Shown: positions 44,200 to 53,267 of the stretch, piece by piece
Numbering within the stretch: position 1 is the first letter of the stretch
Layout of the letters: each line of letters begins with the position of its first letter
Assembly (NCBI RefSeq): GCF_000449425.2
Contig: NZ_AVHW01000091.1
Coordinates: forward strand, 39,450 to 103,449
DNA from: Clostridioides difficile CD160
GTDB lineage: Bacteria > Bacillota > Clostridia > Peptostreptococcales > Peptostreptococcaceae
Length of the DNA: 64,000 nucleotides
Direction of reading: 5' to 3'
Notes under the pieces: model-generated
What the model was told of the DNA's origin: nothing
Databases searched by the model: none
Seen by the model: the letters and a program-made list of their open reading frames with translations, nothing else
Made by a program: the position numbers and the translations under genes

Positions 44200-44240
44200 A
44201 TTATAGCACAAAAAATTACAAATTGTAATCTTTTTGTAAT
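44200..44240 (-). promoter_or_regulatory. cwp6 promoter with WalR-like box pair
   Basis: TGTAAT at 44224-44229 and 44235-44240, separated by five bases, matches TGTWAH-N5-TGTWAH. On the minus strand an extended -10 (TGCTATAAT, with TATAAT at 44200-44205) follows, and the boxes overlap the weak -35 region. One CAAAAA site lies inside the distal box. Confidence 0.6.
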
Positions 44241-44349
44241 CTTTTATGGCATGATTTTTAAATTTTATCTAGAGGAAATTTGGGTTATATCCGATACTTT
44301 CTGTATATTTAAACAAAACAAAGGAATACTTATCTAAAAAAATATCACA

Positions 44350-45501
44350 CTAAATTTTAATAAATATTTTTTTCTTATACATAATAGACATTACTATAAC
44401 CCAGAATAAGACATACAATAAAGAAAATACAAGTGAATCCCAAGTTGTACCTGCCCAAGGTGTTATAAGTTCATATGTAACCCACTCTACCAAAGTAGTT
44501 GGATAATCGACTTTATCTGTAAGTTTTGGAAGATTCCAAAAAACATGGCTTAATATCTCAAGGCACATATATGTAAAAATAGGGCTACTCCCAAGTGCTA
44601 TTATTGGTGTGAATATTTTACTTTTATTTTTGATGTCACATATGAAGTAAAATATTGCCAGTAATATACCATAACTTCCAGCCATTAAAAGTACAAATGA
44701 GCTAGACCATAATCTTTTATTAAATGGAAAATATTGATTAAATATAAAAGCACATATTAGTAAAAGAATACTCATAACTAATATTTTAAAGAATTTTTTG
44801 TATTCTCCTATGTTTTCTTTTAAAAGTACACATCCCATAGTACAACCCAACATTCCTGAAGAAATTGCTACTATACTAGTTAGGAATCCATCTGGCTCAA
44901 ACTCTGGTTTATATAAATGACCTTTAAAAAAACGGAAATCCACTAATTGTGCAAGAGAACCTTCTAACTCAAATCCATATGGTTTTGCCACTACATAATA
45001 ACCTATTATTATAAATGCAGATATACATATAAATATAATTATAGTCATAGTGCTTCCTGCATTTAATTTTTTTAGTAGTAAGTATACTAAACTAGTTACA
45101 AAATAAACTAGTCCCATACGTTGAAGTACTCCAAGTATTCTTACAGTATTTAAGTCATGATTTCCTAGGTAATTTAAGAAAAATCCAAATAATATAAGTA
45201 AAATACTTCTCTTAAATATACTGAGTACTATGCTTAATGTAGACTTATTGTTTTTTAGTTTACTATTTATTGATATTGGAATTGTAACACCTAAAGATAT
45301 AACAAAAAAAGGAAATGCAAAATCTGCAAGTGTTACACCATGCCATATAGCATGTCTTAGTTGAGGATACATTCTCATCCAAGTTCCAGGATTATTACAA
45401 ACTATCATGAGGGCTATCGATAGCCCTCTTATTATATCTATTGATTTAACTCTGTTTTTCATAATTTTTGTATCTAATTTACCTTCAAATCCACTTTCCA
45501 T
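44350..45501 (-). CDS. Membrane protein related to heparan-glucosaminide acetyltransferase (DUF5009/DUF1624-like)
   Basis: A 383-residue protein with about ten membrane helices. The N-terminal stretch RVKSIDIIRGLSIALMI is the hallmark of this superfamily, in which acetyl groups are carried across the membrane to a sugar. It may O- or N-acetylate a wall or surface polymer; the target is unknown. GGGAGG precedes the ATG. It lies between cwp6 and cwp5 without a convincing terminator after cwp5, so cotranscription with cwp5 is possible. Confidence 0.82.
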   Translation of the reverse strand: MESGFEGKLDTKIMKNRVKSIDIIRGLSIALMIVCNNPGTWMRMYPQLRHAIWHGVTLADFAFPFFVISLGVTIPISINSKLKNNKSTLSIVLSIFKRSILLILFGFFLNYLGNHDLNTVRILGVLQRMGLVYFVTSLVYLLLKKLNAGSTMTIIIFICISAFIIIGYYVVAKPYGFELEGSLAQLVDFRFFKGHLYKPEFEPDGFLTSIVAISSGMLGCTMGCVLLKENIGEYKKFFKILVMSILLLICAFIFNQYFPFNKRLWSSSFVLLMAGSYGILLAIFYFICDIKNKSKIFTPIIALGSSPIFTYMCLEILSHVFWNLPKLTDKVDYPTTLVEWVTYELITPWAGTTWDSLVFSLLYVLFWVIVMSIMYKKKIFIKI

Positions 45502-45610
45502 ATTACCTCCCCCAAGATTTAACTGTATATTTAGATTTAGCTATGAATCTATCTAACTATATATCTTCAGATATAAGTCTAAAATATAGCTTTCTTAAAT
45601 ACACATCTTT

Positions 45611-47188
45611 TTAATTAAGAAACTTCTTTAGAAATCCAAGTTTATCTAATATATCTTGTATCTTATTAATTTTCTGGCTTATAGAATCTATAGTTTTTTC
45701 TATTGAATCAACCTTAGCCTCTAAATCCTCAACCTGATTTACTTTTTTATCTATAGTTCCATGATTAGTGATGTCACTATTAGATGAGTTATCTATAAGC
45801 TTTCCTATATAGCCATCATTAATTAATTTTGTATCATTAGCAGATGCCAATATCATCATTGTTTCTATATCTGAATTTCTAGTATTTTCTATAACTCTAC
45901 CATTTTTGTCACGAACTGACAATATAGTTATTGTATCATGATTATTAAATCCACCTTCTCCAATATTTCTAACTATAACATTTACTAAAGTAGCATAGTT
46001 ATTTACTTCACCATTAGGCATATCTACTGTAACAGTTTTTGAGCAATCGCCTTTTATGTTAATAGTTATTGGCTTATTTGTCACCATTCTAAAAGCTTCA
46101 TTTACAGTATCCTCTTTTGGATTAAAGTTTATAATATCGTTAGGACTTGCAATATTTATCATATCAGTTAATTCTTCAACAGTTTTTGCCTCAAAAACAG
46201 TCTTATCTTGTATACTCTTAATCTCATCAAAAGCTTCTTCATTTCCATTTCCACCAACTTGTGTTACAGTACTTAATTTTTTCGTACTAAGTACATCTCT
46301 CTGCTTTGTATTTAGTTTATCACCAACTAAAACGACTGGTGACTCATTTCTAGCTGCTAATACTCCAACTGCTAATGAATCTATAAGCTGGTTTTCATTT
46401 TTACTTCCATCCTTGGCAACATATAGATTATTTAAACTTGTATCAGTATAAAATTTTTCTACAACTTTAGCATTAGTTTCATTTCTATCTTTTCCACTCA
46501 ATCTTTCTGCATTAGGAAGACTCTTTTCTACTGCTCTTGATACAGAATTTGTACCTCCTATTACATATGCCCTTATAACTTTCTCCTCTTTTATAAATTT
46601 TTCAAATGGTTCTACTCCATCTTTGGGACTAGATAATATTATAGGCATGTTGTTTTGAGCAGATGGTGCTCCAACACTAACAGCATCACTTAGACCTTTT
46701 TCTCCATTTACAACAGCTACTTCCTTAACATCTTTTATGTCTTTCAATTTATTAGCCAAAATCAATGAAGTTTCATATCTATCATTACCACTAATTCTTT
46801 CTACATTAAATCCTTCACTTTTCAATTGATTTTCTATATCTTTACTTAAAACAACAGTACCACCTATCAAATAAATATCTTTAGCTCCTAGGCGTTTTAT
46901 CTCTGCTTTAGTTCTATTATCCAATTTGCTATCTTCTGTTAAAAGTATTGGTGCTCCTTTAACTTTTGCAAATGGTGTGGCTGAAAGAGCATCTGCTAAT
47001 GACTTATCATTAACCAGTACTACATTAGTACTAGAACCATACGCCTTTTGACTTATCTTTACAGCAGTTTCATATCTTCCATTACCTATTATTTTTTCCT
47101 CTGTAAGTGCATATGATGAAGTTATAGAAATGCTACTTAAAGTAAGCGCTATTGTCAATGTTGTTAAAATAGTTTTTGGTGCTTTCAT
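45611..47188 (-). CDS. cwp5: Cwp5, CWB2 surface protein with beta-solenoid-like C terminus
   Basis: A 525-residue protein: signal peptide to about residue 27, three CWB2 modules (about 30-330), and a C-terminal region (about 335-475) rich in Asn and Thr with short repeats of N-H-D/N-x-G type. That region is homologous to the C-terminal part of Cwp66, encoded 4 kb away (shared VDMPNGEVNNYA / LDIPNGKVNNYA). The last 40 residues form a heptad coiled coil (VDSIEKTIDSISQKINKIQ). No enzymatic motif; likely an adhesin or structural protein. Confidence 0.92.
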   Translation of the reverse strand: MKAPKTILTTLTIALTLSSISITSSYALTEEKIIGNGRYETAVKISQKAYGSSTNVVLVNDKSLADALSATPFAKVKGAPILLTEDSKLDNRTKAEIKRLGAKDIYLIGGTVVLSKDIENQLKSEGFNVERISGNDRYETSLILANKLKDIKDVKEVAVVNGEKGLSDAVSVGAPSAQNNMPIILSSPKDGVEPFEKFIKEEKVIRAYVIGGTNSVSRAVEKSLPNAERLSGKDRNETNAKVVEKFYTDTSLNNLYVAKDGSKNENQLIDSLAVGVLAARNESPVVLVGDKLNTKQRDVLSTKKLSTVTQVGGNGNEEAFDEIKSIQDKTVFEAKTVEELTDMINIASPNDIINFNPKEDTVNEAFRMVTNKPITINIKGDCSKTVTVDMPNGEVNNYATLVNVIVRNIGEGGFNNHDTITILSVRDKNGRVIENTRNSDIETMMILASANDTKLINDGYIGKLIDNSSNSDITNHGTIDKKVNQVEDLEAKVDSIEKTIDSISQKINKIQDILDKLGFLKKFLN

Positions 47189-47292
47189 TATTACTACCCC
47201 CTTATTTTGTTTAAAATCTTACTATATTTATATTATAAAATATCTTTACACTATTTTACAGTTTAAATTTATTACATTTTTCCTCACCCAAT

Positions 47293-47334
47293 AAAAAAAG
47301 AGCTATCTCAAAATAGAGAGATAAACCTCTTTTT
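47293..47334 (-). terminator. Second terminator after cwp84
   Basis: A stem with AAAAGAG and CTATCTC against GAGATA and CTCTTTT, followed on the minus strand by seven T residues. It stands about 40 bases further along than the first terminator. Confidence 0.75.
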
Positions 47335-47371
47335 CATTGTTGAAATGCTAAAAATATATTTTATTTCATAC

Positions 47372-47415
47372 AAAAAGAGTGCCTCATGAACTAAAAAGTT
47401 CATTTTGAGACACTC
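47372..47415 (-). terminator. First terminator after cwp84
   Basis: GAGTGCCTCATGAACT (47377-47392) pairs with AGTTCATTTTGAGACACTC (47397-47415) with small bulges; the minus strand then has five T residues. The sequence is a type often repeated in Clostridia. Confidence 0.85.
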
Positions 47416-47496
47416 CATTTTGTTACTTTATATCTATAAACTTATATTAAATATTTTCTAATAACAAAATGTATAGCTTTACTATCTTTATATTTA

Positions 47497-49908
47497 TTAT
47501 TTTCCTAAAAGACTATTTAATTCATTAAAAGCACTTTCATTTCCATTTCCACCAACTCTAATAGGAGTTTCTATTTTCTTAGATTTAAGAACATTCTTTT
47601 GACTTTCATCTAATTTATTTCCAACTAGAACTACTGGTGAATCAGTTTTAGCACCTAATGCTCCTACTGCTAGTCCATCTATTAAGTCGCCTTGACTTTT
47701 TGAACCATCTTTAACAACAAAAGCATATTTTAAGTCTGAATTAGTATAGAATTTATCTATTATTTTAGCATTAGTTTCATTTCTATTACTTCCTGCAAGT
47801 CTTGTTGGATTTGAAAGCTTGCTTTCTAAGTTTGATGATAAAGTAGCTGTACCACCAATTATATAAGAATTAGTTATTTTTGATGAATTTAAAAACTCAT
47901 CAGCACCTTGTAACTCACTCTTTTCATTAGTAAGTATTATTGGCATATTGTTATCAGCTGCTGCTGCACCAACACTTATTGCATCTGCAAGTCCATTGAC
48001 ACCATTTGCCACTGCTACTTGTGAAACAGATTTTATACTGTTTAGTTTTTGAGCTAGAGATATACTAGTCTTGTATCTATCACTACCTGAAATTCTTTCT
48101 ACTGATATACCCATATTGCTAAGTTGAGTTTGTACATTCTTACTTAAAGAATTCTCTCCACCTATTAAGTAAACCTTTTTAGTTCCTAATCTTTGTAATT
48201 CTGATTTAGTTTTTGAGTCTAAATTATCTTTTCCTGTTAAAAGGATTGGAGAATCAATTGCTGCTGTAAATGGTGTAGCTGTTAAAGCATCCACTATTGC
48301 ATTTCCATTTACTAATACTGCATTTTGCGAAGAAGTCCATCCTTTTTGACTAACTTTAACTGCAGTTTCATATCTATCTGCTCCAGTTAAAGATTCTCCT
48401 GAAGTAGCTTGTCCAGAAGATGTTTTTGTTATAGCTTTTATAACAAAGTTGCAAGGAGAAAATTCACTGTATGTATTTATATCTTCAAATTTATTGTTTT
48501 GAAGTATGTAACTTTCACCTAAGTTTGCTTTAGCTTCATATAGATAGTATGCATCTATGTTAGTTTCATATGCTAAAGTTGATTTTTCTCTATTAGGATT
48601 TGATGTATTGTCTATAACTACTACTATTGCACCTTTACCTTTTGGAAGGTTATAAGAGTTAGTAGATACATTTATGTATCCAGAGTATGATACTGTTCCA
48701 TTTGCAAGTTTTGTCATTGAGTTGTTTTGAGGAACTCCATTTACTACTGGTGCATAATATACTTCGTATTTTGCTCCTACAGAGTCTGTTTCAAACATAA
48801 CTGAGTCAAGTTTTTCAGAGTCTCTGCTAAAATCAAATACATTTGCTGCTGTTATTTTATTTGACATTATCTTGCTAAGACCAGCATATTCAAGTTGGTA
48901 CATTTTTTTGTCACTATCTGGTTTTGATACTGATTTCATTGCATAGTTATCTGTATCTGTTAAAATAGTTTTGTCTTCATAAGAAATCCAGAAGAATCCT
49001 TTCATAGAATTGAATTCTCCCCAGCTACTTTTTACTAACCAGGCTCCATTTGATTCTGGCTTAACATCAGAAGCAAAGTTATCTTTTGAATAATTGTCAT
49101 CCCATCCTACTATAGCTACAGCATGATTTAAAGGTGCTCTCTTATTTGTACAATTATATGCAGTTTCATCTTTATTGAAATAGGTTGAATAATGTGCATA
49201 TCCTGATGTAACAGAACCGTATTGCATTATAGCATTTTTTACAGTATTCTTATCTTTATTAAGACGTACAACATCTGTCACATTAAATTGTGTAGGTGCA
49301 GTATCCATATTCGAAGGTCTAGTTGCACCTTGTGACTCAGATTTAAGATTATATGGTATGTCTTTTTCTAGCTTAGGCCCTGCCCATGCAGTCAAATATC
49401 CTATAGCTGTTACATTTGAGCTACCTGACATATCGTCTAAGTTCCACCCATATGTTCCACCAGTTGACCACCATCTAAAGTGTTCTTCTGAAAGGTCATA
49501 AGTTCCATAACCTTTTAACTTTAAGTATGATTCTAAAGTTGACATACTAGAAAATGCCCAGCATGTATTAAGATTTCCTTGATTTTTTGCTGGTGTAGTC
49601 AATCCTAAATTTATTGGATTGTACGATGCACTCGCTTTGTATGATGATGGAAGAGTGCTTCTTCCCTTATTTTGAAGTATTGTACCTTCCATTTCATGTG
49701 GAACTGGTATTACTCCATTATATTTTGCTGTATCTCCATTTTTGACATCTTCTAGATATTGAAGATAGCTTTCAGAGTATTCTGCAGTTTCTACTCCATC
49801 TAGTGTTTTATTGTTTTCTGCTGATACAGGTACTGTTGACACTATTAAAAAGCAAACTGTCAACAATGCCAGTAGCTTTGACAATTTTTTTGATTTGTAC
49901 TTTCTCAT
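47497..49908 (-). CDS. cwp84: Cwp84, cysteine protease that matures SlpA
   Basis: An 803-residue protein: signal peptide to about residue 30, propeptide to about 91, a papain-like C1A domain (about 92-335) with catalytic Cys116 in NLNTCWAFSSMS, His262 in NHAVAIVGWDD and Asn in SSWGEFNS, a lectin-like linker domain (about 340-495) and three CWB2 modules (about 500-803). The established role is cleavage of the SlpA precursor into its two subunits. Length and domain order match the known enzyme. Confidence 0.97.
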   Translation of the reverse strand: MRKYKSKKLSKLLALLTVCFLIVSTVPVSAENNKTLDGVETAEYSESYLQYLEDVKNGDTAKYNGVIPVPHEMEGTILQNKGRSTLPSSYKASASYNPINLGLTTPAKNQGNLNTCWAFSSMSTLESYLKLKGYGTYDLSEEHFRWWSTGGTYGWNLDDMSGSSNVTAIGYLTAWAGPKLEKDIPYNLKSESQGATRPSNMDTAPTQFNVTDVVRLNKDKNTVKNAIMQYGSVTSGYAHYSTYFNKDETAYNCTNKRAPLNHAVAIVGWDDNYSKDNFASDVKPESNGAWLVKSSWGEFNSMKGFFWISYEDKTILTDTDNYAMKSVSKPDSDKKMYQLEYAGLSKIMSNKITAANVFDFSRDSEKLDSVMFETDSVGAKYEVYYAPVVNGVPQNNSMTKLANGTVSYSGYINVSTNSYNLPKGKGAIVVVIDNTSNPNREKSTLAYETNIDAYYLYEAKANLGESYILQNNKFEDINTYSEFSPCNFVIKAITKTSSGQATSGESLTGADRYETAVKVSQKGWTSSQNAVLVNGNAIVDALTATPFTAAIDSPILLTGKDNLDSKTKSELQRLGTKKVYLIGGENSLSKNVQTQLSNMGISVERISGSDRYKTSISLAQKLNSIKSVSQVAVANGVNGLADAISVGAAAADNNMPIILTNEKSELQGADEFLNSSKITNSYIIGGTATLSSNLESKLSNPTRLAGSNRNETNAKIIDKFYTNSDLKYAFVVKDGSKSQGDLIDGLAVGALGAKTDSPVVLVGNKLDESQKNVLKSKKIETPIRVGGNGNESAFNELNSLLGK

Positions 49909-50139
49909 ATTTACCCCCTTGTATGTATTTAATTTTTATTATATCAGATTTCTAAATCAAGGTCATATTTTATTTTGATAAAATATGGATTATAAGTGCA
50001 TATTAGTTGTATAGTGCTATAATTCTATTTTTTATGATATTTTATAATGTATTGATTTATTAATTAATTGATATGTTATACTAAAATATGTTAGAATCTT
50101 CAAGAATAGTTATATTTGATTAGTTTGGGAGGGTTATAT

Positions 50140-50535
50140 TTGATTTTTAAAAAACATAAAGAGACAATATTATATTTATTTTTTGGAGCATTTACCACCC
50201 TTGTAAATATAGTTTCTTATTTATTTTTTACTAGAGTTATTTTATTTAATTTTATGGTTGCAAATGTTTTGGCATGGATATTTGCTGTTTTATTTGCTTA
50301 TGTTACTAATAAGTTTTTTGTGTTTGAAAGCAGAAGAGTTGAGTTAAAGTTTTTATTTAAGGAGTTTTTGTCTTTTGTTAGTTTTAGGTTGATTTCTGGT
50401 ATTATAGAAATGGTTATTATGTATATAATGATTGACTTACTTTTTGTAAATGATATTATAGTGAAGGTTTTTACTAATATACTTGTTATAGTTTTAAATT
50501 ATTTATTTAGTAAGATGATAATTTTTAAGAAATAA
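50140..50535 (+). CDS. GtrA-like membrane protein
   Basis: A protein of about 131 residues with four membrane helices and the GtrA pattern (LYLFFGAFTTLVNIVSYL near the start, NYLFSKMIIFKK at the end). GtrA proteins are thought to move undecaprenyl-linked glucose or similar sugars across the membrane. The frame opens at a TTG (50116) that includes the GGGAGGG ribosome binding site, so the TTG at 50140 is chosen. It is the only plus-strand gene in the Cwp region, divergent from cwp84 and convergent with cwp66. Confidence 0.85.
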   Translation: MIFKKHKETILYLFFGAFTTLVNIVSYLFFTRVILFNFMVANVLAWIFAVLFAYVTNKFFVFESRRVELKFLFKEFLSFVSFRLISGIIEMVIMYIMIDLLFVNDIIVKVFTNILVIVLNYLFSKMIIFKK

Positions 50536-50569
50536 AAAGCAGACAATCAAAAACAATTGTCTACTTTTT
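50534..50569. terminator. Bidirectional terminator between the GtrA gene and cwp66
   Basis: AAAAAGCAGACAAT (50534-50547) pairs with ATTGTCTACTTTTT (50556-50569) with one mismatch; both sides have T or A tracts. It overlaps the GtrA stop codon. Confidence 0.85.
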
Positions 50570-50590
50570 ATTTTTAAATGGTTTTAATAT

Positions 50591-52423
50591 TTAAAATCCA
50601 TCATCTGTAGCGTTTGTTCTTCCCCATCTAGAAACTTCTTTTGTTGAAGTATTTACCTCAACAGCTTCTACATAACAACCATTTTTTGCTTTTTCAAGAA
50701 ATGCTTCTTCATCTGTTGGTACAACAGTCCATTCGCCAATATTAATTTTATCACCAACATCCATTGCATAAGGTTTATTATAAACTACTCTATAATAAAT
50801 TTTATATCTTGAATCTTTAGGTGAGTTAGGAATTGTTATCATAACATAATCTTTTTTAGGAACAGAGCACGCTTCTACCCTAGGATTTAAACCTCTGGCA
50901 GCTTTAGTCTCTTTTTCTGTATCATTAACTTTAGGTTTATTACCACTTATCGCAGGTTCTTTTTTACCAGTAACTGTGTCAATATTTCCAGAATTCCTTA
51001 TTATAGTACCAGAAGAATTATTTGATATTTTTGTTATATCACCACTATTAAATATATATACATCATTAGCTTCTTCAACAATAGTAACAAACCAAATTTC
51101 TCCAGAACTTTCATTCTCTATTTTACAGCCACTTTCATCATATATATCTAAATCTTGTATACTACCTTTATTAACTAATGATTCATTTTTTATGTTTTTT
51201 AATTTTATTCCACCCTCTATTTCTGCATAGTTATTAACTTTTCCATTAGGTATATCTAAAGTTATTGTTTGTCTATATCTTCCATCTAATTCAATAGTTA
51301 CAGTTTTGTCAGTTTCTATACTAAAAGAATTATTTATAGTTTTTTCTTTCTCTGGTTTAAACTTTATAACATCATTTGCATCTGCTTTTTTTATAGCAAC
51401 ATTAAGTTCATCAATAGTTTCTACAGTATATTTAGTCTCTTCTTGTATATCTAGTATATCTTCTACAACATTTTCATTCCCCAAACCACCAATTTGAGTA
51501 ACTTTATCTATAGTTTTAGTATTTAATACATCTTTTTGAGTAGTATCCAATTTATTTCCTGCTAATACTATTGGTGAGATATTTTTGGCAGCTAATACTC
51601 CTACTGCTAAAGAATCTATTAAATCATTATTATTTTTTGTACCATCTTTTGTGACATAAATATTTTTTATATCAGTATCTTTATAAAATTCCTCTATAAT
51701 TTTTGCATTCGTTTCACTTCTACTCTCTCCTGCTATTCTTGTTGCATTTGGTAGATTCCTTTCTACAGAATTAGAAATAGAATATGTTCCACCTATTACA
51801 TATGATTTTTCTATATTCTTATTATCTATAAAATTATCGGCTACTTCAGTCCCATGGTTTGTATCAGAAAGTATTATTGGCATATTTTCTTGAGCAGCTA
51901 TAGCTCCAACACTTACTGCATCAGCAAGTCCTTTTTCTCCATTCACCACTACTATTTTAGAAATTTCTTTTTCCTTATCTAATTTCTCAGCTAATTTTAA
52001 AGAAGTTTCATATCTACTACTTCCAGATATTCTTTCAAAATTTATATTTTCAGAATTTAATTGCTTTTCGACATTTGAACTTATTGCAATTGAACCTCCT
52101 ATCAAATACACATTTTTTACACCAAGTCTTTTTAATTCTGCTTTTGTTCTACTATCCAGTTTATTACTTTGAGTTAATAGTATTGGTGCATTTTTTGCTT
52201 TTGCAAATGGAGTTGCTGATAAAGCATCTGCTATTGAATTATCATTTACTAATACAACATTATCAGACTTTGTCCATCCAGCTTGACTTATTTTTATAGC
52301 AGTTTCCCATCTACCAGAACCTGTTAGTGTATCTTTGGTGGACGCATTAGATGTATTTCCATACAATGTAACAGATAAAAATGTTATAGTTAATAATGAC
52401 ACTATCTTTTTTGATATTTTCAT
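50591..52423 (-). CDS. cwp66: Cwp66, CWB2 adhesin
   Basis: A 610-residue surface protein: signal peptide to about residue 27, three CWB2 modules (about 30-335), then a variable C-terminal half. The first part of that half (about 340-500) is homologous to the C-terminal part of Cwp5; the last 110 residues form a separate domain with three cysteines and a tandem of beta strands (YKIYYRVVYNKPYAMDVGDK). Cwp66 is described as a heat-exposed adhesin. The gene follows the LmbE-like gene by 32 bases, suggesting cotranscription. Confidence 0.94.
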   Translation of the reverse strand: MKISKKIVSLLTITFLSVTLYGNTSNASTKDTLTGSGRWETAIKISQAGWTKSDNVVLVNDNSIADALSATPFAKAKNAPILLTQSNKLDSRTKAELKRLGVKNVYLIGGSIAISSNVEKQLNSENINFERISGSSRYETSLKLAEKLDKEKEISKIVVVNGEKGLADAVSVGAIAAQENMPIILSDTNHGTEVADNFIDNKNIEKSYVIGGTYSISNSVERNLPNATRIAGESRSETNAKIIEEFYKDTDIKNIYVTKDGTKNNNDLIDSLAVGVLAAKNISPIVLAGNKLDTTQKDVLNTKTIDKVTQIGGLGNENVVEDILDIQEETKYTVETIDELNVAIKKADANDVIKFKPEKEKTINNSFSIETDKTVTIELDGRYRQTITLDIPNGKVNNYAEIEGGIKLKNIKNESLVNKGSIQDLDIYDESGCKIENESSGEIWFVTIVEEANDVYIFNSGDITKISNNSSGTIIRNSGNIDTVTGKKEPAISGNKPKVNDTEKETKAARGLNPRVEACSVPKKDYVMITIPNSPKDSRYKIYYRVVYNKPYAMDVGDKINIGEWTVVPTDEEAFLEKAKNGCYVEAVEVNTSTKEVSRWGRTNATDDGF

Positions 52424-52455
52424 TAATTATTACCTCCTAATTCTTTAATAATATT

Positions 52456-53163
52456 TTATGGAGCATGAACATACTGTATTTTACTTGTAGCTAGTTCATC
52501 AAAGTGAGATTTTACTGAATGATACCCTATAGCATAATGCCCACTTTCTGGATTCCATTTCTTATATGAATTCATTGCACTTAATAACTTCTCTTCTTGG
52601 CTAGGTAATACCTCCCATACTTCTACATTTGGATTAACTTTTTTAAAATCAATGTAGTCATATGGTTCTACATAAAATCTTAAGTCTTTTATTTTACCTT
52701 CTTTATATAATTCTAAAGCTGCTTCACCTAATGCTCTATGGTCTTCATGTATTCCACTAGCTTTAAATGGAGTAACTGTTTTTACTTTCGCATCTGGATA
52801 TTCTTTTAGATACTTAAGAATTATTTCTCTTGCTTTTTCTTTATTTAGCTCACCATCATGAGCTCTATTATCTTCTATATGTATATTGCTTTCTTTTACA
52901 CCCATTGCTTCACAACTATCTTTGAATTCTTCATCTCTATTTTTTGAAAATTCACTTTCTGATAGAGAATACTTATGCACATCTTTAATATGATAAGAAC
53001 ATGTTCCTCCATCATCTAGAACTTTTCTTATTATTGATTTACTGCCATCTGTACACAAAATTACGTGTGTATCAGTTTTTTCAACATGCTCAATTATGGC
53101 ACTACCCATACTTAAAGTTTCATCGTCTTGATGTGGTGTAAAAAATAAAGTTGCATCTACCAC
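52456..53163 (-). CDS. LmbE/PIG-L-type deacetylase
   Basis: A 235-residue zinc hydrolase of the LmbE/PIG-L family, which removes acetyl groups from N-acetyl sugars. The metal-binding motif is PHQDDET (usual PHPDDE, with Gln in place of Pro), and the second ligand set is GIHEDHRALG. No signal peptide, so the substrate is cytoplasmic, such as a UDP-GlcNAc or lipid-linked precursor. It starts at GTG after GGAGG. It lies between cwp2 and cwp66, inside the known S-layer cassette, and is probably cotranscribed with cwp66. Confidence 0.88.
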   Translation of the reverse strand: MVDATLFFTPHQDDETLSMGSAIIEHVEKTDTHVILCTDGSKSIIRKVLDDGGTCSYHIKDVHKYSLSESEFSKNRDEEFKDSCEAMGVKESNIHIEDNRAHDGELNKEKAREIILKYLKEYPDAKVKTVTPFKASGIHEDHRALGEAALELYKEGKIKDLRFYVEPYDYIDFKKVNPNVEVWEVLPSQEEKLLSAMNSYKKWNPESGHYAIGYHSVKSHFDELATSKIQYVHAP

Positions 53164-53214
53164 TACTATATCCTCCTATTTCATAAAATGTTATAATCTA
53201 CAATAAATAGCTAA

Positions 53215-53258
53215 ACTGTAGAAAAAGATTCCTATATATTAAGGAATCTTCTCCACAG
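53215..53258 (-). terminator. Probable terminator of cwp2
   Basis: AGATTCC and GGAATCT (53226-53232 and 53243-53249) with extended partial pairing out to CTGT / ACAG; the minus strand has a TTTTTC tract within the second arm. A little weaker than the others. Confidence 0.6.
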
Positions 53259-53267
53259 TATAGATTA

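Larger units (their letters stand above)
47189..47496 (-). other. Intergenic region with two tandem terminators between cwp84 and cwp5
   Basis: The 308 bases hold the two terminators listed below and, nearer cwp5, an AT-rich promoter region. No other feature is evident. Confidence 0.55.
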
